Source: an uncultured Clostridia bacterium (GTDB lineage Bacteria > Bacillota > Clostridia > Oscillospirales > Acutalibacteraceae). Taken from it: a stretch of DNA of 29,685 nucleotides. Under the pieces are notes generated by a model. That model was not told the origin of the DNA. It made no database searches and saw only the letters and a program-made list of their open reading frames with translations. The position numbers were made by a program, and so were the translations under genes. The stretch is from contig CALFPM010000177.1 in NCBI GenBank assembly GCA_937919155.1, positions 1 through 29,685 on the forward strand. Direction: 5' to 3'. Shown in pieces: positions 23,148 through 29,685 of the stretch. The stretch's first letter is position 1. The number at the start of each line of letters is the position of its first letter.

Positions 23148-24026
23148 TTATTTACCGAGAATAGACGAAAGATTGCTCTGAATTTTCACCGCAACCTCAG
23201 GCTTATTCATTGAATAAACATGAACATTGGTTATGCCGTTTGCATAAAGGTCAATGATCTGGTCAGTGGCATAGGCTATGCCTGCCTGCATCATTGCATC
23301 GGGATCAGAACCGAATTTATCCACAAGGCTCTTGAACCTCTGCGGCATAAACGAGCCCGACAGTTTCATTGCCCTTTCAATCTGATTGGCATTTGTGATG
23401 GGCATAATTCCGGGAATAACAGGCACGGTTATGCCTGCTTCACGGATTTTATAAAGAAAGCTGTAAAGCAGATTATTGTCAAAAAACATCTGGGTTGTCA
23501 GGAAATCACACCCTGCATCAACCTTCTCCTTGAGATGCTTTATATCATCTCTGCTGTCGGTGCTTTCGGGATGGATTTCGGGATAGCAAGCACCGCCGAT
23601 GCAAAAATCCGCATCTGTTTCTTTAAGCTCTCTGACAAGCTCAACCGCGTGCTTATAGTCCCATCCGCTTCTGTCTGCATTTTCAAGCTCAGCGGGAATA
23701 TCGCCGCGCAGCGCCATCACATTGCTTATGCCTGCTGCTTTAATCTGCTCAATTTTTCTCTTTACTGTCTCCCGTGTTGATGAAACACAGGTCAGATGAG
23801 CGAGAGTAGGCACTCCGTAAAGCTCCTTTATGTTTTTTGCAATGTCGAGGGTATATTGACTTGTGCCGCCTCCTGCGCCATAGGTGACACTCATAAAAGC
23901 GGGGCAAAGCTTCGCAATTTCCTCGGTAGCGGTTTTCACACTCTCAAACCCTGCCTGAGTTTTGGGCGGAAACACCTCAAAGGAAATAGAAAGTGTATCT
24001 TTTTTTAAAAGCTCGGAAATTTTCAT
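23148..24026 (-). CDS. metF: Methylenetetrahydrofolate reductase
   Basis: 292-residue MTHFR catalytic (beta/alpha)8 domain of bacterial length. The N-terminal SISFEVFPPKT (catalytic Glu in EVFPPK), FMSVTYGAGGGTS, LTCVSSTRETVKRKI, NVMALRGDIP, and FLTTQMFFDNN followed by VPVIPGIMPITNANQIERAMKL are all in family order. It reduces 5,10-methylene-THF to 5-methyl-THF with FAD for methionine synthesis or, in acetogens, the methyl branch. No metV-like partner is adjacent. Its neighbour is a secreted hydrolase with no evident link. The ATG follows AAGAGATG with moderate fit. Confidence 0.95.
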   Translation of the reverse strand: MKISELLKKDTLSISFEVFPPKTQAGFESVKTATEEIAKLCPAFMSVTYGAGGGTSQYTLDIAKNIKELYGVPTLAHLTCVSSTRETVKRKIEQIKAAGISNVMALRGDIPAELENADRSGWDYKHAVELVRELKETDADFCIGGACYPEIHPESTDSRDDIKHLKEKVDAGCDFLTTQMFFDNNLLYSFLYKIREAGITVPVIPGIMPITNANQIERAMKLSGSFMPQRFKSLVDKFGSDPDAMMQAGIAYATDQIIDLYANGITNVHVYSMNKPEVAVKIQSNLSSILGK

Positions 24027-24063
24027 TGCATCATCTCTTTTTTCTGTTTTCCTTTATTTAATA

Positions 24064-24093
24064 AATATAACACACCGAACTCACATAAATCAA
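24064..24093 (-). promoter_or_regulatory. Promoter of the metF-hydrolase operon
   Basis: Minus strand TTGATT (24088-24093), 18-nt spacer, TATATT (24064-24069), directly downstream of the preceding terminator. No SAM or cobalamin riboswitch fits in the short leader. Confidence 0.6.
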
Positions 24094-24095
24094 GA

Positions 24096-24125
24096 GAAAA
24101 AAGGCAGGAAGATAAACTTCCTGCC
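24096..24125 (-). terminator. Terminator of lipoprotein paralogue 2
   Basis: Perfect 9-bp stem GGCAGGAAG/CTTCCTGCC (24103-24111, 24117-24125) with seven Us on the minus strand, just after the lipoprotein stop. Confidence 0.9.
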
Positions 24126-24131
24126 GTAAAA

Positions 24132-24980
24132 TCAGAAACCGCCGCCGACTGTGATAATATAGTCAACAGTACCGTATGCACTTTTAACAGTGGCAGAAAG
24201 AGGAAGTCTTCTGCCGCCTACATAAAGATTTTCAACATCAATATCAATAGTGTATGTCCAGGTGCCTTTTTCAATCACGCCGTCTTTGTTGATTTTCACC
24301 TTTAACTTGGGATTTTTATAATGAAGATTGAATTTTGCTTCATCAAATCCGATTTTAAGCTGAGGAAGAGCCTCTTCAACAGCAGCAAGGTCACCTACAA
24401 CGGAAATCGCGTGTCCGACCGAGCCGCCGTATCTGTCACCGTGAGCACCGTCAGTCTGCTCTTTCATTGTCATTTCAACAACAATGTAATCTCCGCTCTT
24501 GTATGCCTTTGCAGCCTGAGCATCTTCGGGCACAAGGTTTTCGTAGCCGCCCGTCATGCCGTCAAACTCGGTTTCGCTGTCCTCAAGCGCCGAAACAAGA
24601 ATGGGAGTTACCATTTCAATAAGAGCGGCGAGCAAGCCGTTACCGTCATTGACAACCATTTCAACAAGGCTTTTCTTTTCAACGGATTTCTGTGACTTTG
24701 AGTTGATTGCCGCAGCTCTGTAAAACTCAACAACCTGCTCTTTAGTCCAGGTTGCAGGGTCATCCGAAGGCATTGTCACCTCCGTTACAGATTCGGTTGT
24801 GACTTCACTTTCGCCCTGTGTATCGTTTTCAAAACTCTCATAGGTTATTGTTTCTCCGTTGTCATCAATTGCAACAGAATTTTCAGGCTCGGTGCTTTCA
24901 GTCTTTTCCGTGTCTTTGTTGCAGGCAACAAAAGAAAACAGCAATGCAAACACGGTTAAAATCGCAAGTGTTTTTTTCAT
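24132..24980 (-). CDS. Predicted lipoprotein, unknown function (paralogue 2)
   Basis: 282-residue lipoprotein with signal and lipobox ending FVAC, so Cys20 is the lipidation site. An acidic Thr/Glu/Ser-rich linker covers residues ~22-70. The folded domain begins at DDPATWTKEQVVEFYRAA and ends in the same DYIITVGGGF as the protein at 2455-3285. Shared blocks include FDGMTGGYENL, KAYKSGDYIVVEMTM, EQTDGAHG, GHAISVVGD and KVKINKDGVIEKGTWTY. No named family recognised. It has its own promoter with the same hexamers as paralogue 1, an AAAGGAGCG ribosome site and a terminator. Duplication with conserved control suggests a surface function used in two forms. Confidence 0.85.
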   Translation of the reverse strand: MKKTLAILTVFALLFSFVACNKDTEKTESTEPENSVAIDDNGETITYESFENDTQGESEVTTESVTEVTMPSDDPATWTKEQVVEFYRAAAINSKSQKSVEKKSLVEMVVNDGNGLLAALIEMVTPILVSALEDSETEFDGMTGGYENLVPEDAQAAKAYKSGDYIVVEMTMKEQTDGAHGDRYGGSVGHAISVVGDLAAVEEALPQLKIGFDEAKFNLHYKNPKLKVKINKDGVIEKGTWTYTIDIDVENLYVGGRRLPLSATVKSAYGTVDYIITVGGGF

Positions 24981-25034
24981 ATTTCCGCTCCTTTTTGTAA
25001 AATTTTGTCCCCTTTTGCGGATTTTTGTATAGAT

Positions 25035-25063
25035 ATTTTATAATATCAATCTCAAAAAGTCAA
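25035..25063 (-). promoter_or_regulatory. Promoter of lipoprotein paralogue 2
   Basis: Minus strand TTGACT (25058-25063), 17-nt spacer, TAAAAT (25035-25040); hexamers and spacing equal those of paralogue 1. Confidence 0.65.
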
Positions 25064-25121
25064 TAAGTTTTACATGCAGATGTCATACAAACTCAATCAC
25101 TTGTCTTGAGAATCAGTTCAA

Positions 25122-26645
25122 TTATTTCATCCTGAATTTCATCGGTGCTTCGATTGTTTTCATAAACATTTTTACCGTTTTGTCAATAAGCGGTCGAAGC
25201 TTGCCTGAATTGCTCACGAAAGAGCTTTGACCCGCATTATGCAGAATGAATTCCGAAAAACTCGGTGTATCCCTGAACTGCATTTTAAGGATGTTTCCCG
25301 AGAATTCAATTTTTATCCGTTGAGTTGTAAGTGTATTGAGAGGTTTTATAACAACATTTGTTATTCCGTTTTCGCAATATGCATACGCCCACACACTGTA
25401 TCGGTAACCTTTTATGCTGCACTCTGACATTCGCGGTTTGCCGTCAAGACCGCAATTGATAACAACCTCATCAGCACCCTCATACCATTTGACGGTAAGC
25501 ACATCTTCCGCTGAATCAAAGGAAACATTATTCAGATTTACGGTCGGTCTTTTTGCAAAGCTTGAGGTAACAGATCGGGGAACAAGGCTTGCAGGGAACA
25601 TTAATTTTGCCATTGCATCCGAAACTGCAGATAAAGTGAATGTTTTTCCCGTGGGAATTCGTGGCATTTCCTTGCTTGCAACAGGCTTTTCTCCCCTGCC
25701 CTCAAGATATTCCGCAAGCTTTGTATCCCATTCGGGAGTTGACGGTCCGTTAAATGCTTTGACCGCCGCATTTTTGATAAGATAATTATTCATTTTATCA
25801 GCAACAACACAATTGAACGCACCGATAATCGCGTCATATTCAGGGATATATGAAACCTGCTGACCGTACATGCCGTTCATGCTGATAACATTGTTGTGAC
25901 ACCAGAAGAAGTAGCCGTATCCATCCTCGTCACTTCTGCCCTCAAGCACAACTTGTCTTTTGGTGGCTTCCTTTGTCCACCACTCGGGAATAACCTGAAC
26001 ACCGTTGTGCTTTCCGCCGTCTGCATAGCATCGCATAATCTTGATGAGATCACGCAATTTCAGATAAGCTCCCGTGCCGCCGATGCACTCACCCTTTTCG
26101 TTGGTTTCCCAGAAAGGCTTTTCAATGCCCAGAGGCTCAAAGAGACGGGGCATCAGATAATCGGCAAGATTCTGACCCGACAGTTTCTGCACTGCAGCCG
26201 CAACCACATGAGCATCATTATTGCTGTATAAAAAGCCTTTGTCCTTTCTGAAAGGCGCTTTCATAAAAAGTTCAACATAATCCGCAGTCATATCCTGCAA
26301 AAATGTGAATTCCTTGTTACTCTGCATCGTAAGCACAGAGCGCAAAGTCAGGTTATTCCATTCATCGCTTTCGCAGGCTTTATACTCGGGAAACAGAGAA
26401 ATAATCTTGGTGTCAAGAGTCAAAAGACCCTCATCAATGGCAAATCCCGCCGCCGTTGCCGCAATTGATTTCGTGACCGAAAACAATGTGTGAGGCATTT
26501 CGGCACAGTAAGGATATGAATATTCTTCAAAAAGGATTTCGCCGCCCTGCTCAATAATCAAGCCGTGATTTTCAATGCCGTATTTTTCAAGTTCCTGATA
26601 ATATTTATAAATATGTTCAGATGAAAGTTTCGTTTTTGTGTTCAT
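25122..26645 (-). CDS. Class C beta-lactamase-fold serine hydrolase
   Basis: 507 residues. The N-terminal ~320 form a penicillin-binding/beta-lactamase-like hydrolase: IIEQGGEILFEEY near 30-42, SVTK at 56-59 (nucleophile Ser56, Lys59), YSN at 140-142, and a MNGMYGQQVSYIPEYDAIIGAF segment in place of the third KTG/HxG motif. The C-terminal ~150 residues form a separate beta-rich domain seen in many such clostridial proteins. No signal peptide is visible, so it is probably a cytosolic esterase or amide hydrolase rather than a resistance enzyme. It starts at an ATG after GGCGGTG and has its own promoter. No terminator is evident before the next promoter. Confidence 0.83.
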   Translation of the reverse strand: MNTKTKLSSEHIYKYYQELEKYGIENHGLIIEQGGEILFEEYSYPYCAEMPHTLFSVTKSIAATAAGFAIDEGLLTLDTKIISLFPEYKACESDEWNNLTLRSVLTMQSNKEFTFLQDMTADYVELFMKAPFRKDKGFLYSNNDAHVVAAAVQKLSGQNLADYLMPRLFEPLGIEKPFWETNEKGECIGGTGAYLKLRDLIKIMRCYADGGKHNGVQVIPEWWTKEATKRQVVLEGRSDEDGYGYFFWCHNNVISMNGMYGQQVSYIPEYDAIIGAFNCVVADKMNNYLIKNAAVKAFNGPSTPEWDTKLAEYLEGRGEKPVASKEMPRIPTGKTFTLSAVSDAMAKLMFPASLVPRSVTSSFAKRPTVNLNNVSFDSAEDVLTVKWYEGADEVVINCGLDGKPRMSECSIKGYRYSVWAYAYCENGITNVVIKPLNTLTTQRIKIEFSGNILKMQFRDTPSFSEFILHNAGQSSFVSNSGKLRPLIDKTVKMFMKTIEAPMKFRMK

Positions 26646-26699
26646 ATCAACACCGCCTTTTCAGTATTTCAACCAACAAAATGTACTGTTATAATTTAC

Positions 26700-26727
26700 A
26701 TTATAACATTTTATGGATAAGTTACAA
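26700..26727 (-). promoter_or_regulatory. Promoter of the serine hydrolase gene
   Basis: Minus strand TTGTAA (26722-26727), 16-nt spacer, TATAAT (26700-26705), starting 11 nt after the upstream operon's terminator. Confidence 0.65.
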
Positions 26728-26737
26728 GTGCGGAAAT

Positions 26738-26772
26738 AAAAAAACCTTGCTCTCAAACGAGAACAAGGTTTT
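26738..26772 (-). terminator. Terminator of the NifU-like/GGGtGRT operon
   Basis: AAAACCTTG/CAAGGTTTT stem (26741-26749, 26764-26772) with inner CTC/GAG pairs and a U run on the minus strand. Its 5' arm shares ACCTTGTT-CTCG with both upstream repeats. Confidence 0.85.
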
Positions 26773-26787
26773 CATTATTAAATTCCG

Positions 26788-26885
26788 TTACGAGCTTTAG
26801 CGAGTAACAAGGTTCTGACGAAGTCAGGTTCTTATTACGAGCGACAGCGAGTAACAAGGTTCTCAGGCAAAGCCTGAGGTTCTTA
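26788..26885 (-). repeat. Two tandem structured repeats in the GGGtGRT 3' UTR
   Basis: Two head-to-tail units of 47 nt (26788-26834) and 51 nt (26835-26885). On the minus strand each begins TAAGAACCT and ends ACTCGC-4N-CTCGTAA (GCTAAAGCTCG or GCTGTCGCTCG). The first TAA of the proximal unit is the stop codon of the GGGtGRT gene. Each unit holds a different hairpin at the same place: CTCAGGC-TTT-GCCTGAG in one and CTGAC-TTC-GTCAG in the other, so the stem is kept while the bases change. This suggests selection on RNA structure or a mobile short repeat. Confidence 0.8.
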
Positions 26886-27881
26886 TTTCATTGCCTCTTC
26901 AACAGCAACTGCGCAAGCAACTGTCATACCAACCATGGGGTTGTTACCTGCACCGATGAGACCCATCATTTCAACGTGAGCGGGAACTGATGATGAACCT
27001 GCAAACTGTGCGTCTGAGTGCATACGACCCATTGTATCTGTCATACCGTAGGAAGCAGGACCTGCTGCCATGTTATCGGGATGAAGTGTACGGCCTGTGC
27101 CGCCGCCTGATGCAACTGAGAAATAGTTAACACCGTTTTCGTTGCACCACTTCTTGTATGTGCCTGCAACGGGATGCTGGAATCTTGTGGGGTTGGTTGA
27201 GTTACCTGTGATGGAAACACCAACGTTTTCAAGCTTCATGATAGCAACGCCTTCGGGAACATTGTCTGCACCGTAGCACTTAACCTTTGCTCTGTCACCT
27301 GTTGAATATGCTTTTTCTTCAACAACTGTAACTGTTTCAGCATAGGGATCGAACTCTGTCTTGCAGTATGTGAAGCCGTTGATTCTTGAGATGATCATTG
27401 CAGCATCCTTGCCGAGACCGTTAAGGATAACGCGAAGGGGCTTAACGCGAACTTTGTTAGCATTAAGAGCAATTTTGATTGCGCCTTCAGCAGCAGCAAA
27501 TGATTCGTGACCTGCAAGGAAGCAGAAGCACTCTGTTTCCTCTGAAAGGAGCATCTTGCCAAGGTTACCGTGGCCGATACCAACCTTTCTGTTGTCAGCA
27601 ACTGAGCCGGGGATGCAGAATGACTGGAGGCCGATACCGATAGCAGCAGCAGCGTCAGCAGCCTTTGTGCAACCTGTCTTGATAGCGATAGCACAGCCTA
27701 CTGTATATGCCCAAACAGCGTTTTCAAAGCAGATGGGCTGAGTTTCTCTTACGATTTTGTCGCAATCGACACCCTTTGCAAGAGTGATTTCCTTGCATTC
27801 TTCGATTGAAGAAATGCCGTATTCTTTAAGACAAGCATTGATCTGGTCAATACGTCTTTCGTAGCTTTCAAATAATGCCAT
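26883..27881 (-). CDS. GGGtGRT-family protein, function unknown
   Basis: 332 residues. It carries the eponymous GGGTGRT motif at 259-265 within FSVASGGGTGRTLHPDN. Other landmarks are a Cys-rich Ala/Gly middle (Cys40, 51, 63, 71, 89, 118, 120), GIGHGNLGKMLL near 101-112, FLAGHESFAAAEGAI near 121-135, a Gly/Ser/Met-rich GRMHSDAQFAGSSSVPAHVEMMGLIGAGNNPMVGMTVACAV... style C-terminus starting near 285, and no membrane segment. I recognise it as the family named GGGtGRT protein in public annotation, without known activity. It lies 19 nt downstream of the NifU-like scaffold gene in one operon, suggesting that it receives, binds or modifies a metal cluster, which is inference. Confidence 0.85.
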   Translation of the reverse strand: MALFESYERRIDQINACLKEYGISSIEECKEITLAKGVDCDKIVRETQPICFENAVWAYTVGCAIAIKTGCTKAADAAAAIGIGLQSFCIPGSVADNRKVGIGHGNLGKMLLSEETECFCFLAGHESFAAAEGAIKIALNANKVRVKPLRVILNGLGKDAAMIISRINGFTYCKTEFDPYAETVTVVEEKAYSTGDRAKVKCYGADNVPEGVAIMKLENVGVSITGNSTNPTRFQHPVAGTYKKWCNENGVNYFSVASGGGTGRTLHPDNMAAGPASYGMTDTMGRMHSDAQFAGSSSVPAHVEMMGLIGAGNNPMVGMTVACAVAVEEAMK

Positions 27882-27900
27882 TATTCCTTACCTCCTGCAA

Positions 27901-28596
27901 TTATTCTTTTCTGGGATCGATATACTTAGCAGCATCTGCGAATCTGCCGTAAGTACCGATTGCCTTGTTGTATGCGTCATTGGGTGTGTCGCCCTTCTTG
28001 ATGAAGTCAGTCATCTTGCCGAGTGAAACGAACTCGTAACCGATAACCTGGCTGTCCTCATCAAGAGCAAGTCTTGTAACATAGCCTTCAGCCATTTCAA
28101 GATAACGAACGCCCTTAACCTTTGTGCCGTACATTGTACCAACCTGTGAACGGAGACCCTTGCCGAGGTCTTCAAGACCTGCGCCGACTGAAAGACCGTC
28201 ATCTGAGAAAGCTGACTGTGAACGGCCGTAAACGATCTGAAGGAAAAGCTCGCGCATAGCTGTGTTGATAGCATCGCAAACGAGGTCAGTATTGAGAGCC
28301 TCGAGGATTGTCTTGCCGGGGAGGATTTCAGCGGCCATAGCAGCTGAGTGAGTCATACCCGAGCAACCGATTGTTTCAACAAGAGCTTCTTCGATGATAC
28401 CGTTCTTAACGTTGAGTGAAAGCTTGCAAGCGCCCTGCTGAGGTGCACACCAGCCAACACCGTGGGTGAATGCGGAAATATCCTTGATTTCGTAAGCCTT
28501 AACCCACTTGCCCTCTTCGGGGATGGGAGCGGGACCGTGGTTGGGGCCCTTGGCTACGCAGCACATTTCCTGTACTTCGCGTGAATAGTTAATCAT
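27901..28596 (-). CDS. NifU/IscU-like iron-sulfur cluster assembly scaffold
   Basis: 231 residues related to the NifU N-terminal/IscU scaffold fold. Candidate ligands are Cys50 and Cys57 in VGWCAPQQGAC, Cys78 in TIGCSGMTHSAAMAAEIL (the GCSG turn is typical of U-type scaffolds) and Cys107. Cys12-Cys13 near the start and a ~90-residue C-terminal extension are not found in plain IscU/SufU. A dedicated scaffold serving its operon partner is likely, instead of a housekeeping one, since no cysteine desulfurase lies beside it. The ATG follows GAAAGGAG; the promoter is at 28642-28670. Confidence 0.85.
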   Translation of the reverse strand: MINYSREVQEMCCVAKGPNHGPAPIPEEGKWVKAYEIKDISAFTHGVGWCAPQQGACKLSLNVKNGIIEEALVETIGCSGMTHSAAMAAEILPGKTILEALNTDLVCDAINTAMRELFLQIVYGRSQSAFSDDGLSVGAGLEDLGKGLRSQVGTMYGTKVKGVRYLEMAEGYVTRLALDEDSQVIGYEFVSLGKMTDFIKKGDTPNDAYNKAIGTYGRFADAAKYIDPRKE

Positions 28597-28641
28597 TTTG
28601 AATTTCTCCTTTCAAGAGAGATGATAATTTATACCTGTAAT

Positions 28642-28670
28642 ATATTACCCTAAATTATTTGTAATATCAA
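28642..28670 (-). promoter_or_regulatory. Promoter of the NifU-like/GGGtGRT operon
   Basis: Minus strand TTGATA (28665-28670), 17-nt spacer, TAATAT (28642-28647), in the 114-nt gap after the upstream membrane gene. A TTGACA also lies at 28691-28696 but has no matching -10. Confidence 0.65.
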
Positions 28671-28710
28671 GTGTGAATTTGCACAACAAATTGTCAAATA
28701 CCCTGATTTA

Positions 28711-29367
28711 TTATAACCAATTCTTCTTAACCATAAGGAATGCGCCGCCTACTGCTGCAACAATTGTTACAAACATAAGGGTGCCAACGCCCATTGTGGG
28801 TGAGAAAAGGAGCACGATTACGCCAACGATAACAGGCAGAGGAACAAGCTTCCAGTGCTTTGCAAAGTAGCTTGCGCCAAGTGCACCGAAGAGTGCGGGA
28901 AGAACCCACTCAAATGCGGGCTTGAACACTGAGCCTTCCGCTGTGATAAGAGGAAGAACAGGTGAGAATGCAAGCACGCCGACAGCGATGATAACAGTTG
29001 TTGTGATTGAAGAAACGCCGATTGCGATTGTTGAAATAACTTCGCCTTCTTCTGTGTTTGCACGAACCTTTGCGTTTTCCATAGCTGCAAGACCTACGGG
29101 AAGCTTGAGGTTTGTGATGTTGCCGGTAACAAAGCTGAGGTAGGTTCCGCCTGCGCCAAGCATGGGAACATATGTGATAACTTCAATAACTGCTGTTACC
29201 CAGTAGAGGAGCATGAGCTTGCTGAGAACAGACCAGAGAACGCTCAGTTCAGGCCAAGCACCGAAATATGTTGAAATTGCAACGGGGATTGAAAGGAGCA
29301 TGAGCAATGCGCCGATGTTCCAGAGGATGCCCCATCTGTGAACTTTGTCAAAATAATTCTTCTGCAT
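28711..29367 (-). CDS. Small polytopic membrane protein, unknown
   Basis: 218 residues with about five to six hydrophobic segments, roughly at 14-36, 48-75, 108-132, 145-165, 170-188 and 192-212. A notable polar loop between (LKLPVGLAAMENAKVRANTEEGEVISTIAIG, residues about 88-118, given here only as a landmark) holds several Glu and Asn. It looks like one subunit of a small two-component membrane transporter, together with the gene 20 nt upstream; I do not recognise a family with confidence. The start ATG at 29367 is 10 nt after AGGAG; a nearer ATG is out of frame. No terminator follows before the NifU-like promoter, so read-through into that operon is possible. Confidence 0.75.
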   Translation of the reverse strand: MQKNYFDKVHRWGILWNIGALLMLLSIPVAISTYFGAWPELSVLWSVLSKLMLLYWVTAVIEVITYVPMLGAGGTYLSFVTGNITNLKLPVGLAAMENAKVRANTEEGEVISTIAIGVSSITTTVIIAVGVLAFSPVLPLITAEGSVFKPAFEWVLPALFGALGASYFAKHWKLVPLPVIVGVIVLLFSPTMGVGTLMFVTIVAAVGGAFLMVKKNWL

Positions 29368-29387
29368 AATTCATTTTCTCCTTTCTG

Positions 29388-29685
29388 TTATCTCCAAACA
29401 AAATTAACGATATCTGCGGGAAGAACTGCCTCAAACAGCATTGCCGAACCCATACCGATAAACATTGCGATAGGCATTGTGAAGGGACGGAGCTTTTCGA
29501 GATTCCACTTCTTGCAGATCAGTTCAAGAACAACCATTGCCACCATAGCGACAATAAGAACTGAAATTGACATGAAACCTGCATTGCCGACACCGTCAGA
29601 TGTTGTACCTGCGATTGCTCTTGCGATGAAAGCGGAAATAATACCGATGAATGCAGCGGCTGAAATTGCATCGCCAAGCTTTGCT
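29388..29685 (-). CDS. C-terminal part of a membrane protein, cut by the window edge
   Basis: The open frame runs in from the right edge, so the ATG at 29573 is internal and only the last 98 residues are visible. The sequence includes AFIGIISAFIARAIAG, an SISVLIVAMVAMVVLE helix, a basic KKWNLEKLRP loop and a final MPIAMFIGMGSAMLF helix ending in NFVWR. It resembles the C-terminus of DUF5058-type membrane proteins as I remember them, but that assignment is weak. The next gene starts 20 nt downstream, so the two are probably co-transcribed and may form one complex. Confidence 0.65.
   Translation of the reverse strand, partial: AKLGDAISAAAFIGIISAFIARAIAGTTSDGVGNAGFMSISVLIVAMVAMVVLELICKKWNLEKLRPFTMPIAMFIGMGSAMLFEAVLPADIVNFVWR

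Noticed and set aside
26741..26885. CRISPR-like repeats
   Set aside because: Only two directly adjoining units with no spacers, different internal hairpins and no cas genes.
1..29685. Mobile elements, phage or defence islands
   Set aside because: No transposase, integrase, recombinase, restriction or toxin genes were recognised on either strand, and base composition looks even apart from intergenic AT-rich parts.

Overview
The window looks like a chromosomal segment of a low-to-mid GC anaerobic Firmicute, most likely an uncultured gut or rumen Clostridia of the Ruminococcaceae/Oscillospiraceae type. Supporting signs are a sporulation gene (spoIID), the Firmicute-type darA-holB-ricT cluster, clostridial ferredoxin, a GGGtGRT/NifU-like pair known mainly from anaerobes, glycoside hydrolases (GH36, GH30), strong AGGAGG-type ribosome binding sites, and consensus sigma-A promoters with 17-nt spacers. 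I see no phage, transposase, integrase, CRISPR array or rRNA. Taxonomy is inference from gene content only.

Layout. 1-594: an unusual left edge where a DUF4430-type domain in one frame stops and the C-terminal half of an endonuclease/exonuclease/phosphatase protein begins in another frame. 637-4485: GH36 alpha-galactosidase (-), a secreted lipoprotein (+), and a CapA-like metallophosphatase (-), separated by bidirectional terminators. 4486-5401: a 900-nt stretch without protein genes. It holds a candidate structured small RNA with its own promoter, upstream palindrome and terminator-like hairpin (-), a promoter abutting a terminator (+), and tRNA-Arg(ACG) (-). 5402-6133: PAP2 phosphatase (-).

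6341-9810: a five-gene operon from a consensus promoter: FemAB-type aminoacyltransferase, ThuA-like protein, dUTPase, a small membrane protein and a secreted alpha/beta hydrolase. 9856-10821: spoIID (-). 10910-17036: a long co-oriented run: citrate synthase, an unknown membrane protein, an AEC transporter, a short QueG-like iron-sulfur protein, then the c-di-AMP receptor DarA, DNA polymerase III delta' and RicT. 17115-17285: a 2[4Fe-4S] ferredoxin with its own promoter and terminator. 17365-20969: a GH30-type glycosidase and a GPH sugar symporter with an unusual ~270-residue helical cytosolic tail, probably a glycoside uptake and cleavage pair. 21058-21531: TspO.

21570-26645, all minus: a metF plus LCAT-like hydrolase operon, a second lipoprotein paralogous to the one at 2455, and a SxxK serine hydrolase. 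26738-28596: a two-gene operon encoding a NifU-like Fe-S scaffold and a GGGtGRT-family protein of unknown function, with a pair of structured tandem repeats in its 3' UTR. 28711-29685: two small polytopic membrane proteins, the upstream one cut by the window edge.

The parts I would follow up first are the NifU-like/GGGtGRT operon with its adjacent membrane pair, the candidate RNA at 4590-4852, and the covarying 3'-UTR repeats at 26788-26885.
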